Below are positions 29,788 to 38,900 of a DNA stretch of 64,000 nt, one piece after another. The DNA lies in assembly GCA_963709185.1 (NCBI GenBank), contig CAVPVQ010000014.1, forward strand, positions 104,001-168,000, in the 5' to 3' direction. The position numbers were made by a program, and so were the translations under genes. Position 1 is the stretch's first letter. Each line of letters opens with the position of its first letter. The notes beneath the pieces are model-generated. The model saw nothing but the letters and a program-made list of their open reading frames with translations, did not search any database and was not told the origin of the DNA. Source of the DNA: Roseiarcus sp963709185. GTDB lineage: Bacteria > Pseudomonadota > Alphaproteobacteria > Rhizobiales > Beijerinckiaceae.

Positions 29788-31189
29788 TCACGCCGATGCC
29801 TCTTTAGATCGTCTGGGATTATGCCAACCGCCGTCTGCGGCAATGATCGCGTCAGCCTCTTTCGGACCCCAACTGCCATGATCGTAGAGGCGAACTTCAT
29901 GGTGGGTCTTGAGAACGGGATCGACCGCTGCCCAGGCAGCTTCAACTGCGTCCTCACGGGTGAAGAGCGCTCCGTCGCCGGCCATGGCATCGCCCAACAG
30001 TAGCTCGTAGGGCGTCTCCCCGTCCGGCTGCTCTTCGACCAGACAGAGTTCCCGCTGGTCGCCGACGAACTCCTTGCCGCCGCGCTTGACGCGGGCGGCG
30101 AGAGCGATGGCGGAATCCGGCGAGACCCGGAAGCGCAGATAATTGGCCCGGCCGGTCGTCGGCGCAGAGTTCGGCAAAGAGCTTCTGCGGCGGCGGCTTC
30201 AATTCGACCAGTATCTCGGTCGCCGTTTCGGCCAGGTATTTGCCGGAGCGCAGGTACCACGGCACGCCCTCCCAACGCCACGAATCGATGAAAAGCCGCA
30301 GGGCACAAAACGTCTCGACGTCCGAGTTCTCCGCCACATCCGGCTCCTTCCGGTAGCCAGCGTACTGACCGCGGACCAGGTCCTCCGGCGTCAACGGACG
30401 CATGGCTTGGAACACTTTGGCCTTCTCGTTGTGGACGGCGCCAAAGTCCCTGCCGGCGGGCGCCTCCATGGCAAGCAGCGCGACGATCTGGAAAAGGTGG
30501 TTCTGAACGACATCGCGAAGACAGCCGGCGGTTTCGTAAAACGCACCGCGGTCTTCGACGCCGAAATCTTCGGACAGGGTTATCTGGACGCTGGCCACGT
30601 AGTTACGGTTCCAGATCGGCTCCAGGAACGTGTTGGCGAAACGGAAATAGAGGATATTCATGATCGCCTCCTTCCCGAGGAAGTGGTCGATTCGGAAGAT
30701 CGCATCCTCCGGGAATACCGCCCGCGCCGCGCGATTGAGGTTACGGGCGGAAGCGAGGTCGCGACCGAACGGCTTCTCGACAATGACGCGCGCCCGCTCG
30801 GCTAGCTTTGAGGCGCCGAGCCCCTTGATCACCGTCTCAAAGAGCGAGGGCGGGATGGCGAGGTAATGCGCCGGGCATTTGGCGTCGCCCAGCGCCTTCT
30901 TTATCGACGCGAACGTGCCCTCGTCTTTGTAGTCGCCGCTCACGTAACGGAGCCGGGACAGAAGATGGTCGAAGGCAGGCCGGTCATCGATCCCTCCCGA
31001 CTGCTTAAGGCTGTCTTGCACCCGCTCGTGCAGGCGCTCCACACTCCATTTGGGGAGGGCGACACCGATGACCGGGACGGTCAGGGCCCCTCGCTTCGCC
31101 ATCGCGTAGAGTGCCGGGAATATCATCTTGTGAGCGAGATCGCCGGTCACGCCGAAGAGCACCAGCGCATCCGAACCGGCCGCGGTCAT
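29788..31189 (-). CDS. zwf: Glucose-6-phosphate 1-dehydrogenase, frameshifted
   Basis: The enzyme oxidises glucose-6-P to 6-phosphogluconolactone and makes NAD(P)H. It shows LVLFGVTGDLAHKMIFPALY (nucleotide binding), VIVEKPFGRDL, the catalytic RIDHFLGKEAI and WEGVPWYLRSGK. The frame breaks at about 30170-30171. On the coding strand, GCCGAACTCTGC becomes GCC GAC TCT GCG when one A is removed, joining LFADSAPTTGRANYLRFRVSPD and giving a 466-residue product of normal size. The start overlaps the gnd stop by 4 bases. Together with gnd it forms the oxidative pentose phosphate branch. Confidence 0.92.
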
Positions 31190-32223
31190 GAGGCGTTTCC
31201 GGTCTTGGCGGCGCCTTTTTCCTCATGGCCGCCAAACCCAAATCGAAGTGCAGAGAGCACCTTGTCGGCGAAGTCATCGCCGCCGCGGGAACTGTAGCGT
31301 TGGTATAGCGCGGCACTGAGAACGGGAGCGGGAACCGACTCGTCGATCGCCGCCGCGATCGTCCAGCGCCCCTCGCCGGAATCCGAGACACGGCCGGCAA
31401 AATTCTCCAGGTCGGGACTTTTGAGGAGCGCGGTGGCGGCCAGGTCCAGCAGCCACGATGCGATGACGCTGCCGCGACGCCACACCTCGGCGATATCGGC
31501 CAGGTTCAGGTCGTACGGGTAATTCTCGGGGTGGCGCAGCGGAGCGGTTTCCGCGTCGGTCGTGCGCGGCTGCTTTCCGGCATTGGCGTGGCGTAGAATG
31601 TTCAGCCCCTCGGCATAAGCGCCCATGATGCCGTACTCGATGCCGTTATGGACCATCTTGACGAAATGGCCGGCGCCGTTGGGACCGCAGTGGAGGTAGC
31701 CGTGTTCGGCAGTCCCGCCGCCGGCCTCCTTACGACCGGGTGTGCGCGGCGCCTCCTCGATACTGGGTGCCAAGGCAACAAAGGCAGGGTCGAGCCTGTG
31801 AACGATGGCGTCCTCGCCACCAATCATCAGGCAGTAGCCGCGCTCCGATCCCCAGACCCCGCCGCTGGTCCCGACGTCGACATAGTGGATGCCGGTCGGC
31901 TTCAGCTCGGCGGCGCGACGGAGGTCATCGTGATAGTAGGAGTTACCGCCGTCGACGATCACGTCGTCGCGGTCAAGAAGGGGGATAAGGGTCTTCAACG
32001 TCGAATCAACGACTGCCGCCGGCACCATCATCCAGACGGCGCGCGGCTTTTTCAGCTTCTCGGCAAAGTCCTCGAGCGACCTTGCCCCGACCGCACCCTC
32101 TTTTGCGAGCACATCCACAGCTTTGGCGTCGAGGTCGAAAACGACGCACTGGTGACCAGCCCGCCGAAGGCGTCGCACCATGTTTGTCCCCATACGGCCG
32201 AGGCCGATCATGCCCAATTCCAT
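31186..32223 (-). CDS. gnd: 6-phosphogluconate dehydrogenase, decarboxylating (short GndA type)
   Basis: The 345-residue protein has a Rossmann start MELGMIGLGRMGTNMVRRL, a DGGNSYYHDD segment and the substrate-binding DVGTSGGVWGSERGYCLMIGG. The catalytic GHFVKMVHNGIEYGIMGAYAEG carries the active-site Lys. Its length matches the shorter NAD-preferring Gnd class rather than the 470-residue E. coli type. It converts 6-phosphogluconate to ribulose-5-P and CO2. No lactonase gene is seen between zwf and gnd. Translation is coupled to zwf by an ATGA overlap, and rpiB lies 52 bases upstream. Confidence 0.93.
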   Translation of the reverse strand: MELGMIGLGRMGTNMVRRLRRAGHQCVVFDLDAKAVDVLAKEGAVGARSLEDFAEKLKKPRAVWMMVPAAVVDSTLKTLIPLLDRDDVIVDGGNSYYHDDLRRAAELKPTGIHYVDVGTSGGVWGSERGYCLMIGGEDAIVHRLDPAFVALAPSIEEAPRTPGRKEAGGGTAEHGYLHCGPNGAGHFVKMVHNGIEYGIMGAYAEGLNILRHANAGKQPRTTDAETAPLRHPENYPYDLNLADIAEVWRRGSVIASWLLDLAATALLKSPDLENFAGRVSDSGEGRWTIAAAIDESVPAPVLSAALYQRYSSRGGDDFADKVLSALRFGFGGHEEKGAAKTGNAS

Positions 32224-32275
32224 GTGACTATCCTCCTAAAAATCGTGTCACCTACTGGTCGACCCGAACGCACCC

Positions 32276-32737
32276 CTATGGCACGATCGTCGGGTGCTCC
32301 AGCGCTTTCACCTTGGCCAGGCGGCGTCGATGCCGCGGGGCCCCGCTGAAGTGAGCGGTCAGAAAAGTCTCGATCAGCTCCAAGGCGAGCGCAGACCCGA
32401 TCACCTTTGCGCCCAGACAAAAGACGTTCATGTCGTCGTCTTCGACGCCCTGATGGGCAGAAAAGACATCATGGATGAGCCCGGCACGCACCCCGGGAAT
32501 CTTGTTCGCGGCGATCGAGGCGCCAACGCCGCTGCCGCACAGCGCCACGCCGCGCTCGACTTCGCCCGCGGCGACGGCCCGGGCCAAGGGGACGACGAAG
32601 TCCGGATAGTCATCGTCGGGGTCCAGTCGAGCGGCGCCGAAGTCTGCGACGTCATATCCTGCGCAGCTCAGGGACTCGGCTAGCGCCCCCTTTAAGGAAA
32701 ACCCTCCATGGTCGGCGGCTATTCCGATGCGCATCAT
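32276..32737 (-). CDS. rpiB: Ribose-5-phosphate isomerase B (RpiB/LacAB family)
   Basis: The 153-residue protein begins MMRIGIAADHGGFSLKG and carries the active-site Cys in GVALCGSGVGASIAANK, followed by RAGLIHDVFSAHQGVEDDDMNVFCLGAKVIG. These are RpiB-type landmarks. It interconverts ribulose-5-P, the Gnd product, and ribose-5-P. It sits in the operon between tpiA and gnd. The 129-base gap to tpiA shows no gene. A LacA/LacB or allose-isomerase specificity cannot be excluded from sequence, but the context favours RpiB. Confidence 0.92.
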   Translation of the reverse strand: MMRIGIAADHGGFSLKGALAESLSCAGYDVADFGAARLDPDDDYPDFVVPLARAVAAGEVERGVALCGSGVGASIAANKIPGVRAGLIHDVFSAHQGVEDDDMNVFCLGAKVIGSALALELIETFLTAHFSGAPRHRRRLAKVKALEHPTIVP

Positions 32738-32866
32738 GGTTTCTCCTTGCCCCGTCGGGACAAGTTATGCGGCGCGATCGCTTGGGGATTGCTCATTTCG
32801 AGTTCTTCGAAACTGTCGACGAGTATCTGAGATGTAGTAAGCATGGGATTTTTTGGGGCCTCGCAT

Positions 32867-33616
32867 TCAGACCGTCCCCGAGACAGCCCGGAAAATTCCC
32901 TCGAAGTCCACCGCCTTCAGGCTTGCTCCGCCGACCAGCGCGCCGCCAACTTCTGGGAGCGCCAGGATGTCCTGCGCGTTCGAAGGATTGACCGACCCGC
33001 CGTAAAGGATGCGCGCCTCGTTTCCTTGGCCGCCGAAGCGCGCCACGAGGCATTGACGAATGTGCGCGTGCATTTCCGTGATTTCTTCGGAAGTCGGCAT
33101 GTGCCCGGTTCCGATCGCCCACAGCGGCTCGTAGCCGATCGCGATAGCAGATGCGGTGATGCCATCGGGGACGCTGCCGGCGATTTGATCGCCGCACACA
33201 GACAATGCCTTGCCGTTCCGCCGCTGCGATTGCGTCTCGCCGATGCAGATGATCGCCAAGAGTCCCGCGTGCCGTGCGGCTTTCGCTTTCGCCGCAACGA
33301 TGGCGTCGGTCTCGGCATGATACTGACGGCGTTCCGAATGTCCGACGATGACTGCGGTGGCACCGGCACCTTTCAGCATTTCGGCGCTGATGTCTCCGGT
33401 GAACGCACCGGAGACTTCCGCGCTGCAATCCTCCCCACCGATAGCGATCCGGCCCGCGGCGGTCTCGGCTGCCCGCGCGATCAGCGTCGCGGGCAGGCAG
33501 ATCAGAATGTCGGCCAACGGCGGCGCAGCCTTCACTGAGGCTGCGATCGCTTCGATCTCGGCAAGCTGAGGCGCCATGCCGTGCATCTTCCAATTTCCGG
33601 CGATCAAAGGCCGCAT
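32867..33616 (-). CDS. tpiA: Triosephosphate isomerase
   Basis: The 249-residue TIM-barrel enzyme interconverts DHAP and glyceraldehyde-3-P. It has GNWKMHG (Lys), VIVGHSERRQYH (catalytic His), IGYEPLWAIGTG (catalytic Glu) and ILYGGSVNPSN, plus the terminal GGASLK phosphate loop. The start MRPLIAGNWKM at 33616 gives normal length. An in-frame ATG at 33661 would add 15 residues and overlap the PRC-barrel gene, and cannot be excluded. It would recycle triose phosphates made by aldolase, transaldolase and phosphoketolase. Confidence 0.93.
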   Translation of the reverse strand: MRPLIAGNWKMHGMAPQLAEIEAIAASVKAAPPLADILICLPATLIARAAETAAGRIAIGGEDCSAEVSGAFTGDISAEMLKGAGATAVIVGHSERRQYHAETDAIVAAKAKAARHAGLLAIICIGETQSQRRNGKALSVCGDQIAGSVPDGITASAIAIGYEPLWAIGTGHMPTSEEITEMHAHIRQCLVARFGGQGNEARILYGGSVNPSNAQDILALPEVGGALVGGASLKAVDFEGIFRAVSGTV

Positions 33617-33635
33617 AACGGGCCGTCCGATCGGT

Positions 33636-34407
33636 TCAGGCGGCAGCAGACTTGATGCCATAATATGTCAGAAGTTTCTCGTCATAGGCCCGATCAATCG
33701 TCATCGAGGGATCGTATGCGGGGCTGCCTTTGATCCGCTGACGGTCGACGTCGAGGTTCACCAGCCTATCGGTCCAATCGATCTCTCCGGCCGATCGTGA
33801 CGAGACCAAAATCCTTTTTCCCGGCCACCAGTTCTTCGTGTCGACGACGAGGTAGTGGATGCTCCAATCGGCATCGTCGACGATGAAGTCCTCGACATGG
33901 CCGATCTCGCCGTCCCTGGCGTGGATATGATATCCGGTTACCGCCTCGACACTGCGCAGGTGCACATCGTCACTGTCTGCATGGGCGTTGGCAATCTCCT
34001 GTTCACGGCGCCTCGCTCCCAGGTAAGGCGAAGCCATCCCCGAACCCGGCATATAGCCATAGCCGCCCATGTAGAAGCCGGAACCCCAGTACGGGCTCCA
34101 GCCGTAATAATCATAGACGCTGGTTTCCATCTGCCGGGACACCGGACGATCGGTGTCGATTTCCGGACTGTCCTTCACCTGCTGCTTGGTCAATTTGACC
34201 GCGAAGTACGCGGTTGTTCGCGTAGAGCCGCCCCAAGACGGATGGAGGCAAGAGGACCTTGCGGCCGGAAAGCCAATTGCCGGTATCGACAACCACCCAA
34301 CGCACCAGCCAGCTGGCGTCATCGAACAGGAAGTCACTGACGGCGCCAATATCACCATCGCTGGCCTCAATGGCATAGCCATTGATCGCTGACGAATGCC
34401 GCAACAT
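33636..34407 (-). CDS. Two-PRC-barrel protein, frameshifted
   Basis: After correction of one frameshift this is a 256-residue protein with two PRC-barrel domains. The first lies in residues about 1-75 (NGYAIEASDGDIGAVSDFLFDD, WVVVDTGNWLSGRKVLLP); the second in about 155-230 (IHARDGEIGHVEDFIVDD, YLVVDTKNWWPGKRILV). A Tyr/Gly-rich linker (YDYYGWSPYWG, GYGYMPGSG) separates them. The frame breaks at about 34206-34208; removing one base joins GRLYANNRV to FAVKLTKQQVKDSP. ATG 34407 follows GAGGAG at ideal spacing. PRC-barrel proteins of this type occur in stress and low-oxygen clusters, but the biochemical role is unknown. It heads the tpiA-rpiB-gnd-zwf-HAD-ackA run. Confidence 0.82.
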
Positions 34408-34517
34408 TCCGGACTCCTCTTCGCTTCAAGTGCTCCGCGGAGGCGGAGTAGGCTTGAATCAGCCGTAGTTCTACTGGTGCCACTGCTCGACAGATGCGCT
34501 TTCCAGTTCGCATCCGG

Positions 34518-34703
34518 TCAATGCGGAAGAGTGGTCGGCGTCCGGGCATTCACTCGTTGCTCCGACTGCGGCGGCCTTATTGGTGCGGTGGCTTGCCTTT
34601 GTGACATTTCCCGGCTCGATTTCTCTGTCTGCAAGTTCCGGCGCAACTGCTCTGTCTGCGGCGGCGGTTGGTTCGGATTAGGTTGGGATTCGCCTTGGGT
34701 CAT
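34518..34703 (-). CDS. Small hydrophilic Gln/Pro-rich protein
   Basis: This 61-residue protein, MTQGESQPNPNQPPPQTEQ onward, is rich in Q, P, R, S and T and has no hydrophobic segment, so it is probably disordered. It is supported by ATG 34703 with GGAG six bases upstream and by its position between the SPFH gene and the PRC-barrel gene on the same strand. I do not recognise a family. A non-coding interpretation is possible. Confidence 0.5.
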   Translation of the reverse strand: MTQGESQPNPNQPPPQTEQLRRNLQTEKSSREMSQRQATAPIRPPQSEQRVNARTPTTLPH

Positions 34704-34783
34704 CGTATCTCCTGTCGTTCACACCTGTTCGATGCGATGGTCACCGGTCAAAGACCGGTACAAGCTGTGGAGATATGGGCCGG

Positions 34784-35620
34784 TCACGCGCCCGCACCCG
34801 CCGCGCTCAAAGGGAGGCCTTTCAGGGGGGAGAGCCGGTCTGCGCCGTTGGCGCCAAGCGGCTTGCCGGCCTTGTCAAGCAGATCGAGGAACGGCTTGAT
34901 GATATCGATCGGCATCGGGAAGACGATCGTTGAATTCTGTTCGGCACCGATTTCCGTCAGCGTTTGCAGATATCGCAACTGCATCGCGGCGGGGATGCTG
35001 CCGAGGATCTGGGCGGCATTGACCAGGGTCTGCGACGCTTGAAACTCTGCCTCCGCATGGATGATCTTGGCGCGACGGTCGCGTTCCGCCTCAGCCTGTT
35101 TGGCGATGGCCCGCACCATGTTGTCGGTCAGCTCGACGGTTCTGATCTCGACGTTGCTGACCTTGATTCCCCAGGTCTCGGTCTGGGCGTCGAGAATACT
35201 CTGGACATCGGCGCTCAGCTTCTTTCGTTCGGAGAGCATGGCGTCGAGCTCATGCTGGCCGAGCACGGCCCGCAGCGTAGTTTGAGCGAGCATGTTGGTG
35301 GCGGGAAGATAGTTTTGAACGTGGATAATCGCGCGCTCGGGATCGACGACATTGAAATACAGGACGGCGTCGACCTTCATCGAGACGTTGTCGCGCGAGA
35401 TCACGTCCTGGCTTGGGATCTCGATGACTTGGATGCGCAGATCGACCCGCACCATTTCCTGGAAGAACGGGATCAGCAACACCAGCCCCGGACCTCTGAC
35501 TCTCTGGAAGCGGCCCAGAGTGAATACGACGGCGCGCTCATACTCGCGCAGGATTTTCACCGTCGCCAGGAGCACAACAAGAGCGCCCAGGACCAGTACC
35601 GGGATGAGATAGAGAAACAT
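34784..35620 (-). CDS. SPFH/band 7 (slipin/stomatin-like) membrane protein
   Basis: The 278-residue protein starts with one hydrophobic helix (FLYLIPVLVLGALVVLLA) followed by a band 7 domain: EYERAVVFTLGRFQRVRGPG, PSQDVISRDNVSMKVDAVLYF, YLPATNMLAQTTLRAVLG, and a charged helix AKQAEAERDRRAKIIHAEAE. Such slipins form membrane-anchored oligomers and usually pair with NfeD proteins, but no nfeD is seen here. ATG 35620 has AAAGGAG at good spacing. It is the first gene of the minus-strand run leading to the carbon operon. The motif at 35781-35794 lies about 160 bases upstream. Confidence 0.9.
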   Translation of the reverse strand: MFLYLIPVLVLGALVVLLATVKILREYERAVVFTLGRFQRVRGPGLVLLIPFFQEMVRVDLRIQVIEIPSQDVISRDNVSMKVDAVLYFNVVDPERAIIHVQNYLPATNMLAQTTLRAVLGQHELDAMLSERKKLSADVQSILDAQTETWGIKVSNVEIRTVELTDNMVRAIAKQAEAERDRRAKIIHAEAEFQASQTLVNAAQILGSIPAAMQLRYLQTLTEIGAEQNSTIVFPMPIDIIKPFLDLLDKAGKPLGANGADRLSPLKGLPLSAAGAGA

Positions 35621-35780
35621 CCTGTCGCTCCTTTCAGACCGAGCCGAAAACATTCGTCGTGGTAAAGCTCAAGCTGCCGCACGGCTCGATTGGAGCGCCG
35701 TCCGGTCGGTGGCGACGAACCGCATTAGCCGATTTTCGAATACGGTGTATGCTACGCTCGGTCGCCATGGCGCGGCAAAC

Positions 35781-35794
35781 TCGGAAACTACTCA
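35781..35794 (-). promoter_or_regulatory. Shared motif TGAGTAGTTTCCGA upstream of the SPFH gene
   Basis: On the minus strand the sequence reads GCTGAGTAGTTTCCGA, 16/16 identical to 40543-40558 on the plus strand. It lies in the 35621-35964 gap, between the hybrid-kinase stop and the SPFH start. Nothing else recognisable was seen in the gap. Confidence 0.5.
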
Positions 35795-35964
35795 GCGGAG
35801 ACCGGAGGCCTGTTGCCTGAAACCGGAATCAACGGGCCTGCCGTCTCGTCTCTTGCCAAACCCAGGCACGATGAAAAGTGCGAGCCGCCGCGCACATTGT
35901 TTCTGGCCCGGTTTCCCGGCAGGCGCAGGCGCTGTCCGTAGGCGGATAGAGAAGGAGGGCGGTG

Positions 35965-38900
35965 TTACCGGCGCGCCTCTGCAAGACCTGCGGAAAGGGC
36001 CAAGCGCGCTAGCGCCGGCAGAGATTTTGCCCCAGTCTTTCGCATGATCTGCGCACGATGGTTTTCCACCGTGCGTTGGCTAAGATTGAGGTCGGCAGCG
36101 ATGTTCTTGCTGGGATGGCCAGCGAGAACCATTTCCATGATTTGTCGTTGTCGCGGCGTGAGCTTGCCGACATGTTCTCTGGCGTCGCGCCGCCAAGCTG
36201 CAAGTTTGCTCGCGTCTTGCGATTGCTCCAGAGCACGATTCACGGCGGTCAACAGTTCATCCCGGCCGATCGGCTTTTCGATGAAGTCAGAAGCCCCGGA
36301 CTTCATGGCCTGGACGGCCATCGGAACATCGCTGTTTCCGGTTATCATGATGGCTGGCAATCGGCCATCGCCGTCCTTTAGCCGCTGCAAAAGTTCAAGC
36401 CCCGTCATTCCCGGCAGATAACCGTCCACCAAGAGACATCCTTGTCGGCCCGGTCGATACGCCTCAAGAAAGGCCTCACACGACTCAAAATCTTCGACGG
36501 TCCGTCCGTCTGCCTCAAGCAAGCTTCGAACGCCCTCGCGGACATGCTTGTCGTCGTCGACAACGAAGATGACTGGGGTGTCGGGTGGCTGGACAGGATT
36601 GGCTGCAAGCGGCACGTGATGAAGTGATAAGGCCTGCGGACGCGTCATTAGGCGCTGAATGGCCTCCGTCAGCTCCGTCGCCTTGACCGGTTTATTGAGC
36701 TGCACACAGTCCTGGCCGGCGATCCGCTTCAGGGTATCTGTCGAGATATCACCTGTGAGAATGATGACTGGGACCTGGCGATGCAGGATTTCTCTTACCT
36801 TGGCTGCGACCGACAGCCCGTCCTTGCCATTCGGCAAATTGTAATCCGCGAGAATCACGTCAGGCCTGAAAGCACCCCCGAGCAGCGCAAGCGCGGCGGC
36901 TCCATCCTCCGCCGTCGTCGTTCGGTGGCCTTCTGCCGAGAGGACCACATCGAGGAGCTCGCGCACTTCGCTGTCATCCTCGATCACCATGATGGCGCCG
37001 GTGCGGCGGGGCTCGCCAGCCATCGCGAGTTTCGCGACTGGCGACGTCTCGCCTTCCGGGAGCGCCGCGCCGGCCGGCAGCATCACGTCGATGGAAAAAA
37101 CGGAACCTTTGCCAGGCTGCGAGCGGACATGGACCGGATGACCGAGCAAGGTCGCCAGCCGTTGAACGATGGATAACCCGAGACCGAGACCGAGACTTCG
37201 CTCACGGGCCGCATTGCCGAGTTGATGGTATTCATCGAAGATTGCACGGAGATCCTGCTCTGCAATTCCGACCCCGGTATCCCAAACTTCGATGCGTAAT
37301 ATGCCGCCGTGTCGGCGACAACCAAGCAGCACCTTGCCGCGCTTGGTGTACTTCAGCGCGTTTGATAGCAGGTTGCGGAGCATCTGTTCGAGCAGGCGCG
37401 GGTCGCTGTAGACGAAGAGGCCACACCTCACCACGCGCAAGGCAAGGCTTTGCGCGCCGGCATGGTAGTTGAACTCGTCACGCAATCGGTCGAGCAGGTC
37501 GTCGATTGGGAAGCCGACGAATTGGGGATGGACGGTGCCGGCTTCGAGTTGGTTGATGTCGAGCAGCGTGTTGAGCATGCCCGTCATGGCTGCGGAGGTT
37601 TCGTCGAGGCGCGTGACCAGCGCCAGCGCTTCCTCCTTCTTGTCGTCTCGGATTTTCCGGGCCAAAACGCCGCGCATCAGGCTGAGGGCTTGCAGCGGCT
37701 GGCGAAGGTCGTGGCTGGCGGCGGCGAGGAAGCGGGACTTGGCGGTATTGGCCTGCTGGGCCTCGCGCTTGGCGGATTCCAGCGCGTCCGCTGCACGCCG
37801 GCGCTCGGTGATGTCGACGAAGGTGATGACGACGCCTTCGACCCTGTCGTCCTGGGCGCGATAGGGCAGAATCCGCCGACTATACCACAGCCCATCCCGC
37901 GCCTGGATTTCCCGTTCGAGCGGCGATAGCGCCTGCAGGACCGTGCGCGCGTCGCTGAGCAGGCCGCTGTCCGCGGCCAGCGAGTTGAGGTCGGCCAGCG
38001 GTCGGCCGATGTCGGTGGGGATGATGTTGAACAGCGATTTGGTCGCTGGCGTGAAGAAGCGGATGTCAAGATCGATATCGAGAAAGATGGTGGCGACGTC
38101 GGTGCTGTAGAGGATGTTCTGCAGGTCGCTGGCCGTCGTTCGCTGCCGCTCCAGCGTTTCCTGCAGCTGGCTGTTGAGGGCAGTGAGCTCCTCGTTCATC
38201 GACTGAAGTTCTTCTTTCGAAGTGAGCAATTCCTCGTTGGTCGATTGGTATTCCTCGTTAACGGATAATGCCTCTTCGTTGATCGCCTTCTGCTCCTCAT
38301 CTGAGGTTTTGAGGCTCCAGATCGCCGCCTGCAGCTCCATTTGAGTGGCGTCGAGCTGCTGCCTAAGGTCGACAACCTGGTCCGTGTCATGCGTCGTCTT
38401 GGCTCGCGACAGCTTTTGCGCCGGCGCCGGATCGTCGATGAAGCAGATCAACAGCAGGTCTTCGCCGTCGACCACGGTCGGCTGGACGGCGATCGCGAAG
38501 GCGCCGGTCTTGCCCTCATGGTTGGTGCGACCGCCGGGAATGAGAACGCGGGCTTTCGCCTGGATGGCCTGGTGGATCGCCGCCCTAAGCTTGGTCCGCA
38601 GATGGGGGCGCACCATCGCGAGCAAATCGTAGTTCGGATGGCCTTGCGGCACCTGCAGATAGCGCTCCGTCGGCCCCAGGGAATAGAGGCACTCGAATTT
38701 GCGGCTGATCAGCACCGCCGCCGGCGCATAGGTCTCCATGACGAGACGCCGGCAGGCATCGGCGAGGGCGGCCTGCCGCGACGGGGGCGGGCTCGGAGAC
38801 GCGCGAGCCGGCTGTCGGGCGCCGCCGTCCGCGAACAGAAAACCGACCTCGCCCGGCCGGGAACGGCCGATATGCCGGTAGAGCCGCTCCGCTTTCGAGA

